From Ctenosaura bakeri (lineage: Eukaryota; Chordata; Lepidosauria; Squamata; Iguanidae): a stretch of 64,000 bases of DNA. The stretch lies in the NCBI GenBank assembly GCA_948474755.1, contig CAOLHI010000962.1, positions 310,001 through 374,000 of the forward strand, in the 5' to 3' direction. Below, piece by piece: positions 22,353-34,259 of the stretch (the stretch's first letter is position 1; every line of letters begins with the position of its first letter). The notes beneath the pieces were generated by a model that was given only the letters and a program-made list of their open reading frames with translations, did no database searches and had not been told where the DNA came from. Made by a program: the position numbers and the translations under genes.

Positions 22353-24260
22353 CTGTGGGCCATTCTTTTCTTTTCCACATTTGTTGATAGATTTTAGTTA
22401 GAACTAGAGTTGATTCTGTCTCTGTATCCTGAACTAGCTCTATTGATATGAATCTGTGACTGGTGGTTTATTTTTCCTAGTTTTCTGAGTTTAGCTTTCA
22501 TTTCACTTTCTAAAATTGTAGGTTCATCTTCAAATGGTTTTTTTCTTGAATGAATCTCTTCTATACAGTTCTTCACTGTGCTCTTTCCATTGTCTTTTTA
22601 TTGTACTTGGTACTTGGTCAAAGATTTGTTCCCTCTCTGGTTGTAGTGCATCTTCATTCCTGGTTTAAATTCCCCTTTGATTTCTTGGATCTTGTGGAAG
22701 AGGTCTCTTGCTCTTCTTTTGTTTTCATTTCATGTTTTTTGTATTGATTATTACCATACTTCCCTTTGCACACAAATCACAAATAGTCACATTCAGGGTT
22801 CTGACTCCATTTCTGTCACCTTTTACTTTTACTCCCTGTCTGCTTGAAGAATTTCATCTGTCATCCATTGAGGCTTCTTGTTCTTTTTGGCTGCAGATAG
22901 GATCTCTTTGCATTCTTCCTGACAATGTTCCTGACATCAGAGTTCTTCTAGATCCTGGTCAATTAGGTTTAATAGTGCTAATCTTTTACATTATCTTTAA
23001 TTTCTACAGGGACATTAGTCAGGTTGTGTTTTAGCACAGTGGTTGGTTTAACATTTTTCTAATGTTTTATATTAGCCTTTCATGGTCTGTACAACAATCT
23101 GCTCCTGGTCTTGTTTTTACAGAGACAATTGAGATTCTTCTTCTTCCAATTATGTAGTTTATTTGATTTCTGTAATAGTCATCAGGTGATGTCCGTTTAT
23201 ACAGTCACCTCTTTGGCTGCTTGAAGAATATGTTGCAATGAACAAACTTGGGCTCAGAAAGTTCTGTCAACTGCTCTCCTGCTTCAATTCCTGCTCCTAG
23301 GGCAAATTTTCCTACAGTTTTTGATTCTGCTCTGCTTCCTACTTCTGCATTCCAATTGTCCATGATTAACAAGAAGTTCTGCTTTGGTGTGTGATCAATT
23401 TTCTCCTCGGCTCCTGCATAGAATCTTTCAATTTTTTTCTTCTTCTGACTCTGCAGTTGGAGCATAAATTTAGATTATATTGATATATTGAAACTGATGG
23501 GTTTTCCCTGAAGTCTTATTGGTATTATTTGGTCAGATTTTGCATTATATCCTTTGATTGCTTTTGCTACATCTCTCCTCCCTATTAATGCCACCTATCT
23601 CTTCTCAGATTTCCATTTCCTGAGTAAAATACTGTGTTATTATCTGACTCAAAATTTTCTACTGTCTACTTTAGCTCACTTACCCCAAGCATCACAATGT
23701 TTCTTGTTTTGCTATGTCTAGCTTCCCCTGATCCATGCCTCTCACTTTTCATGTTCCTATAAATGTGTTGTGCAGTTTCAGATTTTCACCTCTGAGCACA
23801 TCAATAGCAGAATGTCTTTTTGGCTTGAGCCCAGTTGCACCATTAGCCATAGCATTACTTGTAGTTGTCTTGTGCTGTTCCCCAGTAGCTCATTGACTGC
23901 CTTCCAACCTGGGATATCATCTTCTGTCACTATCTCTTGTTTCATTTTTGATTGTCTCATTCTAGGGTTTTCATGCTAAAAGATATTCAAAATGGATTTA
24001 CTGTGCCTCCTTCTGCTCAGTACTAAGAAGTATTAATTTGATGCCACTGCTGTTGTCTCTGGGAGATCCTCTGCCAGTGTTATTCCCTATGTTTGTTACT
24101 GCCCAGTAGCTGTATTTGGCACATTCAGTCTGACTTCTCAGCAAAAGCCTGTCTGACATAGTTTACTCTACTAACAACACAGCTGCTGTCAGTGTAGCTT
24201 CTTTCCTCACAGGAGCATGCAATCTCACAGGAGCATGCAGAAAGGCAGTGCCATGGTGAG

Positions 24261-26715
24261 ATTTCAAAACTAGAGTTCTTTTGAAATTCCTAGCTTTGTG
24301 CAGATCAGTGCTCCAATGCTGGCTATACTACAATAAGACTTCCTACCCCACCAAAGAGATAAATCTTTCTTTCTTCCTGCAGATCTACAGTATTGATTTA
24401 ACTATAACAGATTTTATAGGCGTTCAGAGGTTCCTTCTTTCCATCTTTTTATCCTATCCAGAAATATTACAAGATTCCTCAGATCAAAGAGGTACTGATC
24501 TGAACAACCTCTTAATTGACCCTATTATCACTTACTCACTGCTGGGAATGACTTGGAAGTGATGAAAAGGGACTTACAAGTACTGATATTGTGGATGGCA
24601 CTTCAGGAACAGAGGCACAGATGAAGAGGAATGAATGCACCCATGGAAAAGATGAAAGGAGAGAGGAGTTCAGTGAAGCTTACTCAAGCTGCAGTTTCTC
24701 TCTGTCAATTTTTCTATTGAACTGTGTGATCTGTGGCAAGCACTTTTACATCTCTAGGGGCTTCAGGGAGTGAGCATTTATGAACTGAGATAATGCAGGC
24801 TGTAGTTGGTCAATCATACACATTTCATTCCTTGTAGGCAATGGCCATTGTGAAGAGGTTTATTTCCAGGGTTAATCATGGATTATCAAGGAGTGCATAT
24901 TTTCAAGAAAACCTCCAGGCAATTTGCCAGGGGTATTATGAGAGTGTTAGTAGAACACACAAAACTGTCTTTTGGATTATAGTAAATTGATCTCCCCATG
25001 ATCTTTTCTAGATTGCTGCATGATACAATAACTTAGTGATCAATATCAGTCTGATCCTCTATAGGAAAGAATTCAATCCTAAAATGTTGTTACATGAAAC
25101 AAAGATATAATAATAATGCCACCATAATATTATTACTGTGTGACAGATTAGTGTAATTGCTTTCAACTTAGAGGAATTCCATTTAAGCCATGGATGGGCA
25201 ACATACAGCCCACACAGTTTCATGTGACCCATGAAAGTTTTTGAAGCCCTTGCCACCCGCTAAAGCTGCTGCTCTTGCTACACATGAGGTACCGAAATGA
25301 AAACTCCTCTTCCCTCTTTCCCTAGAGATGCTCTGCTTTCTCAGTCCTAAGGGCAATATGGTGCATGAAGGAGATCTGGCTATGACAGTTGCCACTGATT
25401 TTCAAGGAAAACTGCTGTAAGCAGGGAAAGTGCTACAGTTGCCAAATTCCAGCAAGCTGGGTCCCAGTGATTTGGCGCAGGCAGTAAGCCAGAGACAGAG
25501 ATCTTAGACAGCCAGAGAGATAGAAGATAATAACCTTAGAACTTTACCCTGTGAATCCTGGCCTAGGACAATCTTCCTATCATTTCAGATAGCATGGCTA
25601 CTGGCCATTCTAATTGAGGATTATTGGAGTTTAGTCCAATGCATTTGGAGGACATACTTACATAATTCTAAATAAATCAATGTACTCATTTGTTCATCAT
25701 TTCTTCAAAACCATGAAATAAAATCACCACCCAGCAAAATCTCATCATGGAAATATTTTCCTAATATAGAGTATTTTTTTATTCTCTATCATTCATACTT
25801 GTTTGATATGATTTATTAATGTAAGAAGAAAATGCATGCATGTTTGCTTGTTTAATTTCCCACTTTTCTTCTAATGTGCAACATTCTGTAGCTTACAACA
25901 AGAGTAACTATAGGGAGAGCTAAGTACATGATAATAAAAAATAAAAATTTTTTCACAAGCTATCATATTAAAATACCATTAATTTTAAAACTGTACAATC
26001 ATTTTTTAAAAAAATAAGGATAAAATACAGCACTCCCCCACAAAAGACTCTTCTCCACAATTAATCATCAAATGCCTATTTAAGATGACTAGACTAAGTC
26101 TAGAATACTATTAGAAATTCTAATTCTAGAAATGTTGGTATTATAGAATGACTATGCCCTGCATCTGTCAATTTTAAATTTTTAGTACCTAAATTTGGCC
26201 TAAACTACATGTTAGTTTGGGTCAGCTAAAGCCAATCTAGTTCAGGAGCAAACATAGGGGAGAGGGGTCTTTTGACCTTTTGCTCCTCACATGGTTGTGT
26301 TTTAGACTGGGCACCAGCATCTGCAATAAATATTGTGAAAACATCATGTATTTAATATGTCAGCCTGGAAGGAGCTCTTGAGTAAAGTACTGTAAGACAA
26401 CATTCTATAGTATGCATCTCCATCCTTGCATCTGATTTCTTACTGTTTGTTTCCCATTTTAAATCAACACCACGCATTTGAAATCAATGGCTGTATTGAG
26501 GCATTTGGTACTACAGTTGATGACACATTGGACACCTTGTCAATCACTGAAGACGATGCAGGCAAGTATAATTGATATACATCTGTAGCAATCCTTCCTC
26601 TAGGGTGGAACAGTGATCAAATATGATTCTTATCTCCCCAGAGGGAGCCTTATATGTATACATACAACTCCTTTCAAACTAGTGCTGATCAGAAATTGTC
26701 AATGGTCTGTAGCCA
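24261..26715. other. Non-coding, mostly unique sequence
   Basis: No confident gene. A fragment with an Ig-like motif at 26500-26580 is discussed in the findings. The remainder is AT-rich with short random frames. Confidence 0.45.
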
Positions 26716-26718
26716 ATA

Positions 26719-27830
26719 TTGTTGTTGTCATGTGCCCTCAAGTCATTTCTGACTTATGGCAACCCTCAGGTGATCCTATTACAGAGTTTTCTGGGGCTGA
26801 GAGTATGTGATGCACTCAAGGTCACCCAGTGGTTTTTGTTACTGCAGGTTAGGCCTCCTTGGAGATACTATAAAGATATCATTTTGATATCAATAATTTG
26901 GCTCTCTTCCACCACCCCTCTCCATGTGTTTGTGAGGCCCCTGGACAAGCACAGAACTAGGCTCGGCCATCAAACGCTGCAATATCCCAAGACAATACAG
27001 GCAGGCCAGAAATAGCCAGATCACCGCTTTAGGAGACCTCTTTGCAAACACCCTCATTATGTATGCACACTGTTTACAAAGAACTCCCTGCCCTGAGCAG
27101 GCAACTTGGTAAGCTGAATACTCAAATGTCAAGCACTGAGCATTTGCATACTGTCTACCTCTTTGTCAATTCGGACCTAACTCAAACATGTTAAATTTTG
27201 ACCTTTCCAAAGCTTTGTTTCGTACCTGAAACTCATTGTTTTCCCCAAGTACGGAATAGCCTGCAGTTACATTTCTCCCTATAAAAACCCCTGATTCCGA
27301 GACCATCGCTCCGGACTTCCGTCCAGCCTTGCTGTTGCTTTGTTTGGCAAGCTGTCCCCTCAGTCCCACGTACTGAGACTCCATAGCAATGAACTCAATC
27401 TTCAGACGTCTCGGGGCTTCAGGACAGGTGTCGTATCACCCAATTCAACAATCCCTCTCAAAATCCCTCTATACCACTCCAACCTTTATTTTCTATAGTT
27501 ATCTGAGTGTGTCTGTCGCATACGTTGTTTGTCTGTATTTAATAAAAATCTCAATTATTCTTATAACTTGGTGTGCTCCTCAGCTTGGCCTGACCCCCTA
27601 GACACTGGGTAAAAGATTCCACTGCGTTGCCCTGCCTCTTGCATTGCTAACTTGTGCTCTAGCTAATTTCCCCAAATTTAGTTAATTGAGAGCGCATATG
27701 GGTGTTCCTCCCGGGACCCTCAGTAAACAGGGTAACAGTTTCCATGGCTGAGCAGGGAATCAAACCCTGGTTGCCAGGATTATAGTCCAGTGCTCAGACT
27801 ACTACACCGTGCTGGCTCTCTCATAGCCAG
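26719..27830 (-). mobile_element. tRNA-derived Sauria-type SINE split by a solo LTR
   Basis: The SINE tail part is 26719-26836 (ttgttgttgtcatgtgccct, then cttatggcaaccctcagg and aaggtcacccagtgg). The head part resumes at 27738-27830 (ccatggctgagcagggaatc, aaccctggtt, actactacaccgtgctgg). The complement of the head shows the tRNA-like box A and box B order. The break is exactly the LTR insertion described next. Confidence 0.8.
26837..27737 (+). mobile_element. Solo LTR, family TGTTA...TAACA, copy 4
   Basis: Starts TGTTACTGCAGG, ends cagggtaaca. The duplicated target is GTTT (26832-26835 or shifted by a base, and 27738-27741). TATA-like ccctataaaaacccc lies near 27287 and AATAAA near 27540. 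It sits inside a SINE, which gives independent proof of its borders. Confidence 0.85.
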
Positions 27831-27920
27831 TATATATAGTCCCATACACTTTCAAGAAAATAACAGTGCTTTAACTTGAGATTGGTTAGTCTGTAATCCT
27901 AGGCAGTCTACACAAACTGA

Positions 27921-28099
27921 GGCCATTTGCACACTAGACTATTATAGTGCTATTATTCCACTTTCAACATCCTATGGAATCCTGGGGCTTGCCGTTTCAG
28001 GAGGGGCCACCTGCCTCCTCCCAAAACTGCAAGCCCCAGGATTCCATAGGGTGTTGAAAGTGGAATAATAGCGCTGTAACAGTCTAGTGCGGAAATGGC
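27921..28099. repeat. Palindromic MITE, family A
   Basis: Termini ggccatttgcacac and gtgcggaaatggc; arms ctattattccactttcaac and gttgaaagtggaataatag; central caagccccaggattccatag pairs with ctatggaatcctggggcttg. Almost perfect fold-back. Confidence 0.85.
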
Positions 28100-30190
28100 T
28101 TGTTTCTCTATTAAGTTAAATTGAGCTTATCCCATAGAACTACTGGAGTCTTAATTACACTGCCTAAAACAGCTGCTCTTAAACACTTTATTCACCATAT
28201 TCATCCTGTCTGGATGATACAACTGTGACCGTCCTGTTTCTGTGCCACGGTATACCTGACAATACTGTGCTTTACTGTAGTGCCAGAAATATGCCTTCCA
28301 CAGCAAAATCATCTGTAGTATGGACAAAGCTTAGTTAATGGATTAAGAAAGAGAAGAATTTCAGTTGGCTATCTTGTTCTACCCATGCTAAAGCTAGCCA
28401 TAATGACACTGAACAATTTTAGAATAATCTTTACATATAGTGTTTTGCTATACTCATCTTTTGATGAAAATTTCTGTAAAAAAGATTCCAATAGATTATT
28501 GGCTGTTTTCTGGGTATCTGATATGTATTTGAAAAATGTTTTTTCTGTTACAAAAACACCCTGTTTTCTAGTTTTAACTCACTAGTAAGCTCTATTTTAA
28601 TTTGCAGATTTTCTATATGATTAGAGTGCATACAGGAAGATATCAGATATCAGGGGTGTTTCCTCCAGTTTCTCATTTCTTTCCTCATGTGGGACAGATT
28701 TGAAACTTGTTAGGTGGTGGCCCTGGAGGAAGTTGCAGGATTGATAGAGCTGCAAGAAGTCTGCGTTTCGATCTGTAGACTCTGAAACAATGACTTCAGT
28801 CAATGGATGGATGGGAAGCAGTTTTAATGATTTAGGGGAAATCTAGTCAAAGGAGATAAGTCTTATTTGTTACTTTAAAGCTTTTTGGGTCTGGTACGCT
28901 AACATAACCAGGCATAAGAAACAAAAGTTAAAAGTAACTTGTCCATGAAAAAAATGTGCAGTAGCTGATGTTTTCAGAACTGTATGTTATTTCATACTTC
29001 GATATCTCAAAATGGTATTTATTTAAATTTTAATAGCATGCATATTTCTTAAATAATTAGTTATAGAACTGATTGATTAACGGCTCAGTTGATAGACATG
29101 CCAAATAATTAATCAGCTGGCTGACTTAAATAGACATATAAACTAAAACTTTTGGAATTGAAGGGAAAGAATTTTGCATAAATGGTGTCAACAGCAATTG
29201 TACAAACTCTGTCCTGTATTTTACAACTAAAATATGTGTGTACTCATGTATTTATAATAGCTATTGCATCATAATAAGGTTCACTTTGAAAATTCATATT
29301 CCATCTACTCACACATTCCTGAAGTTCTTTTTCACATTTTGGGAGCTGTATTCATTTTCTTTACAAAAAGCTATCTCACATTAACTCTTGGAGATGTTAG
29401 GAATTACTTTTTAAGAATAATTCCTTTAGAATATTTGATCAAGTGTTTATCTTTACATTAGATCTGGTTACATTTATTATAGAGCAACCCAAATTCTCAG
29501 ACACTGTCTGCAACATTTACTGTACTGATAAACAGTTACAAATATTCCCTTTCCAGTGCCTGACACTGCTCTTAATTCTTTCAGTTTCTTTTTTATTATT
29601 ATTAATTTTATTGAAACAAAAAAAAAAAGAGAGTTCATTTCATTTTATTTCTTTCAGTTTCAAACCATTTAAAAAATTTCTGCACTGTGTTTCGGTTTCC
29701 TTTTCCCCACTGTTTCTGCTATTATGATTTTAAACACTCTTGGCTTTTCCTAATTGTGCTATCACTCAATTCCTAACTTTTTAAACTTCTGCATTTATTT
29801 GCTGCATCTTTCTCTGCTACAGTCTTGACTGTTGGTCTCCACTATTTGTGCTCTTTGTTCAACCCAAAGATTTCCTTCTTACACACATTTTAGCAATATT
29901 TGGTCTTCCCTTCTAATTCTTAGAATTCTCTTTTTATTTTGGATGCTTCTTCCCATTCCAATTGCTCATCATTCTCTTCTACACCAATTTTCACAGTTTT
30001 TGCCCCCCTTTCTTCTCTAATTTGTATTTGTATCTGTCCCATCTCCCTCTCAGGCTTGCTTGGTTCCAACAAGTGAGAAGAACTTCTGACGGTTGCTCCT
30101 AGACTTTGAGACTTCCTCACTAGGAAGGTTAGGTTGGCTCCCCTCTTGCTCTTTTTTTGCTGACAAGTAAAAACATTCTTATTTTCTCAG
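28100..30190. other. Non-coding, AT-rich
   Basis: No credible exon. From about 29580 there are poly-A/T tracts and pyrimidine-rich text that may be an old reversed retroelement, not identified. Confidence 0.4.
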
Positions 30191-30194
30191 GCTT

Positions 30195-30445
30195 TTAGAA
30201 ATTGACTGTGATGGGCCTTTAATGATGTGCTGTGCTGTTATCTTGCTTCTTATATGGTTTTTAATAAATTTTAATGAATTTATCTTTACAGGTTACTTGT
30301 TCTAAAATAACTTTTATACACGTACCTTTTCATTACCTTTTTTAAAATTTGTTTCTTTTTGATAAGTTGTAAGCAGCCTTGAATCTTGTTATTGAGGAAA
30401 AGGTGGGATATAAATGAAAACAATAAATAAATAAATAAATAAATA
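30195..30445 (+). mobile_element. L2-like LINE 3' end with (AAAT)n tail
   Basis: Ends gttgtaagcagccttgaatc, then ggtgggatataaatg and aataaataaat units. This is the usual shape of L2-like 3' ends. It is short and non-coding. Confidence 0.5.
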
Positions 30446-31303
30446 TTTGTATTCTGTTTTCTGCACATACCAGGAGCAGGTTGCTTTAGTGCAATAGTTA
30501 TAATTCCTGGTCTGCTTTCTGATTCTAATCCATATGGTTCTTCATTCTTTTCCTTCTCCTAAAATTTCTGCTGCTTATTTCCTTATTTGTAAGCAGCCTG
30601 GCTTATTTCTAGTTGGTTCTCTTCTGCTTTTGACAACAGTTACCATGCTGTATTTTTGTCCTCTTTTTTGTAAGCTTGTTTTTCCCTAGTTTTCTTTTTC
30701 TCTTTCTAAAAAATTCTGATCAAAATTTCTTCTGGTATTTCAGTTCAGATTTCTTAATTTCTTACCAGGTCACACAATCATTCAAAGAATATTAGAGAAA
30801 TACAGTCTACAGCATCAAATGAGGTGTTAAAGTGTAAACACATGTATAAAATGAGAAAAGGAAAAATGTTATTTAAAAATTAAAAAGAGACAAAGGCAAC
30901 CTCACTTGAACTAGAAATGTGCTTTTCTAAGCCTTGATGGCAAAAAAGAAAACACTGGACTACTATTCCTTTTACTAACTTGGTCTGATGTAAAATATAA
31001 TGCCTTTCCTCTTAACTTTGAGAATTATCAGTTACCAAGCATACGTTTTGGAGATACTTTTTGGAAATTCACCCAGGTTTATTTTCAAATTATTTAAGAA
31101 TATTGTCTTTTTTAAAATAGTTTTATCTAGTTTAATGTGCTATTTCTTCCTTCTACATATTTTATATGTAATTTAATGTAAGGTATATCTGAAACAGTAA
31201 AGAAAACTGACAGGAAGAAAATGAACTCATTTGAAAAGGGGTGCTGGAAGAGAGTTCTGAAAATATCCTGGACTCCTAAAAATATATATAAATGGATCCT
31301 AGA
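30446..31303. other. Non-coding, nothing recognised
   Basis: AT-rich stretch between the L2-like tail and the second CR1. Confidence 0.5.
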
Positions 31304-32843
31304 ACAGAGAATCATAGAATCATAGAGTTGGAAGAGACCCCCAGGGGCCATCAAGTCCTGCAGGAACATCCATCAAAGAATTCCCAACAGATAGCCATCC
31401 AGCCTCTGCTTAAAATCCAAAGAAGGAGACTCCACCACACTCCGAGGCAGCATATTTCACTGCTGGACGGCTCTGACCATCAGGTAGTTCTTCCTGAGGT
31501 TCAAGTGGAATCTCCTTTCCTGCAGCTTGAATCTATTGCTTCTTGTCCTAGTCTCTGGAGCAGTAGAGAACAAGCCTGCTCCCTCCTCAACATGACATCC
31601 CTTCAAATATTTAAACATGGCTATCATGTCCCTCTTAACCTTCTCTTCTGCAGACTAAACATACCCAGCTCCCTAAGGTGTTCTTCATAGGCCATGGCTT
31701 CCAGATCCTTCACCATTTTGGTCACTCTCCTCTGGACACATTCCAGCTTGTCGACATCCTTCTTGAATTGAGGTACCCAGAACAGGACACAGTATTCCAA
31801 TGAGACCTAACCAATGCAGAATAGAGTGGTACCATTACCTTCCTTGATCTAGACACCATACTCCTATTGATGCAACCAAGAATCATGTTGACTTTCTTGG
31901 CTGCCGCGTCACACTCCTGGCTCATGTTCAGCTTGTGATCTACCAAGACTCCTAGATCCTTTTCACACGTACTGCTGTCCAACCACACGTCCCCCATCCT
32001 ATACTTGTGACTTTCATTTTTTTTCTGCCAAAGTGCAGGACCCTACATTTCTCTCTGTTGAAATTCATTTTGTTAGCTTCGGCCCAGCTCTCCAATCTGT
32101 CAAGGTCATCTTGAAATTTGATCCTATCCTCTGGTGTGTTAGCAACCCCTCCCAGTTTGGTATCATCTGCAAATTTAATCAGCGCGCCCTCTACTCCTTC
32201 ATCCAAATCATTGATGAAGATGCTGAATAGCACTGGGCCCAGGACAGACCCCTGTGGCACCCCACTAGTCACTTCTCTCCAGGATGAAAAGCAGGCATTT
32301 GTGATCACCCTTTGGGTGTGGTCGGTCAACCAATTACAAATCCAACTAACAGTAGCCCTGTCCAGCCTGCATTTTACTAGCTTCTTTGCAAGAATGTCAT
32401 GGGGAACTTTGTCAAAGGCCTTACTGAGGTCAAGATATGCTATGTCTACAGCATTCTCTTCATCTATCAAGCCTGTAACCCTATCATAAAAAGAGATAAG
32501 ATTAGTCTGGCATGACTTATTTCTGAGAAATCCATGCTGGGTTTTAGTGATTATGGCATTGCCTTCTAAGTGATTACAAACTGACTGTTTAATGATTTGC
32601 TCTAGGATCTTTCCTGGAATTGATGTCAGGCTTACCGGGCGATAATTATTAGGGTCCTCTTTTTTCCCTTTCTTGAAGATGCGGATGACATTTGCCCTCC
32701 CCCAGTCTGCTGGGACTTCTATTGTTCTCCAGGAGTTCTGAAAGATTATTGCAAGTGGTTCAGAAATTACTTCTGCCAGTTCTTTTAATATCCTTGGATG
32801 TAATTCATCTGGTCCTGGGGACTTGAATTCATCTAGTTCAGCC

Positions 32844-33397
32844 TGTCATGAGCCAGGCTGAGCGTGCTGCTGATTCAGACGGGGACTCCGAGTTAGACTT
32901 GGACTCCCAGCCGGGGGAGGATCCCTTGGAGGGAGAGGGGACTCCTTCACAGTCAAGGGAGGGGCCTGCCAGTGACCCTACAGCTGTCCCAGGCCAGATC
33001 CTGACCCAGTACCTGCAGCAGATGAGACCAGTGCTTCTGGCTCGTCAGAGACTGCTGTTTCTGACTCCAGCCCAGAGTTTGCAGCAGACCCTCCCCCCAT
33101 GTTCCTCCAGAGGTGGCTGGAGAAGAGGGCGGTTCAGAGATCGCAGCGGCTGCGAGAGAAGCATCTGTGAGCTGGGCCAATGGACATTTGATCAGCCCCA
33201 GCTGGGCTAAAGACTGTGTATTTAAGACAGATGCTAGGGGAGTTGGGCATGGGGCAACAATCTGTCAATGTCAGGCGGTGGCTTAAGCAGACACAGAGGC
33301 AGGAGCTGAGTTTATGGCTTTTTGTAATAAAGAAATATAAAGCCATAAACTCAGCTCCTGCCTCTGTGTCTGCTTAAGCCGCCGCCTGACATTGACA
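32844..33397 (+). mobile_element. Solo LTR of a third family, with a terminal hairpin, inside CR1
   Basis: Starts tgtcatgagcc, ends cctgacattgaca. Flanks are cagcc (32839-32843) and caacc (33398-33402), a 5-bp target duplication with one change. The CR1 sequence on each side joins up when the element is removed. A TATA-like gtatttaag lies near 33218 and AATAAA at about 33326. The last 135 bp form a large hairpin, listed separately. A short open frame at 32848-33210 is not a recognised protein. Confidence 0.75.
33263..33397. repeat. 59-bp-arm hairpin enclosing the LTR polyadenylation signal
   Basis: The left arm (33263-33321) begins tgtcaatgtcaggcgg and the right arm (33338-33397) ends ccgcctgacattgaca. 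They are complementary over 59 bases with a single mismatch (ggtgg against ggcgg). The loop of about 16 bases contains AATAAA. Confidence 0.9.
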
Positions 33398-34029
33398 CAA
33401 CCAGATATTCCTGTACTACTTCTCTACTTATTCTGTGCTGCATTTTCCTCGCTTCCTCACCTGCTCCCCACGCCCCAGATTGGGTAATTCTATCCTTTTG
33501 GGAGAAAACTGAGGCAAAGAAGGTATTAAGTAGTTCTGCTTTCTCACTCCCCCCATTATTAATTGGTCACCTTCTTCACATAGCGATCCTATCATTTCCT
33601 TGTTTTTCCTTTTGCTGCGGACGTATCTAAAAAAGCCCTTTTTATTGTTTTTGATGTCTCTGGCAAGCCTGAGTTCATTCTGTGCTTTAGCTTCTCTGAC
33701 TTTCTCCCTACATCTCCTGGCTATTTGCTTGAATTCCCCTTTGGTGGTTTTACCATTCTTCCATTTCCTGTACGTGTTTCTTTTAACACTTAGCTCAGCT
33801 GAGAGTTCTTCAGTCAACCATTCCGGTTTCTTTAGACACCTGTCATTTTCCCTCCTTGTTGGCACAGTTTTCAATTGTGCCTTCAGTATCTCACTTTTAA
33901 GAAACTCCCACCCGTCATGAACTCCTTTCTTTTTTAGTATTCTTGTCCATGGGATTTCAGCAAGTATCTCCCTAAGTTTAGAGAAATCAGAACAAATCAA
34001 GCCTGAACTCTCTCTAGAAGTCAAGCTGA

Positions 34030-34255
34030 TTAATCTGATTAATTATCATACTTTGGACATATCATGTGATGAGATGACTCATTTGAAAAGATAATAACGC
34101 TCAGCAAAGTGGAAAGAAGTAGGAAAACAGGAAGACCACATCACAGGTGGAGAGGAAACCATGGCCCCGAGTTTGCAAGAGCTTAATGTTAATAACAGGG
34201 TGTCTTGGATATCTCTCTTTCATGGGGTCACCATAAAGCTCTGTTAATGACAATT
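34030..34255 (+). mobile_element. Bov-B/RTE LINE 3' fragment, plus strand
   Basis: A broken frame recalls the Bov-B C-terminus: a YFGHI-like block, then FEKIITLSKVERSRKTGRP and HRWRGN, as in the family's YFGHI..EDSLEK.I.LGK.EG.R..GRP...W, followed by a 3' text with atggggtcaccataaag. It is only a few hundred bases, decayed. Confidence 0.55.
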
Positions 34256-34259
34256 AACA

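Larger units (their letters stand above)
18411..24260 (-). mobile_element. Bov-B/RTE LINE, nearly full length but decayed, with three nested LTRs
   Basis: Read on the minus strand from 24260 down: a 5' region with caggagcatgcaatctcaca (plus text), endonuclease remnants near 23460-23210 (LLIMDNWNAEVGS, close to the family's GDWNAKVG), RT start near 21390-21200 (TRDCSIHRTSVLISHAKKVM, QEMSDVQVGFRK), then FDCSDHEKLW near 20320, KGVRLGCILSPYLLNVYAE and LRYADDN near 19280-19150, and a 3' end near 18411 with GTT repeats. Subtracting the three insertions leaves about 3.2 kb, roughly the usual Bov-B length. Many frameshifts and stops make it inactive. Confidence 0.85.
31304..34025 (-). mobile_element. 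CR1 LINE, minus strand, interrupted by a solo LTR
   Basis: 3' end at 31304 (gaatcatagaatcatagag). On the minus strand the pieces read, from 34024 down: WTRILKKKGVHDGWEFLKS, KPEWLTEELSAEL, KNNKKGFFRYVRSKRKNKE; then, after the LTR at 32844-33397, RT blocks [28 protein letters not shown] and [10 protein letters not shown] (32470-31960), and [14 protein letters not shown]. It reaches further 5' than the CR1 at 6240 but still lacks the endonuclease. Several frameshifts are present, so it is inactive. Confidence 0.9.

Noticed and set aside
32848..33210. A 120-codon frame in the third LTR
   Set aside because: It lies in the U3-like part of a solo LTR, has low-complexity composition and no recognised motif.
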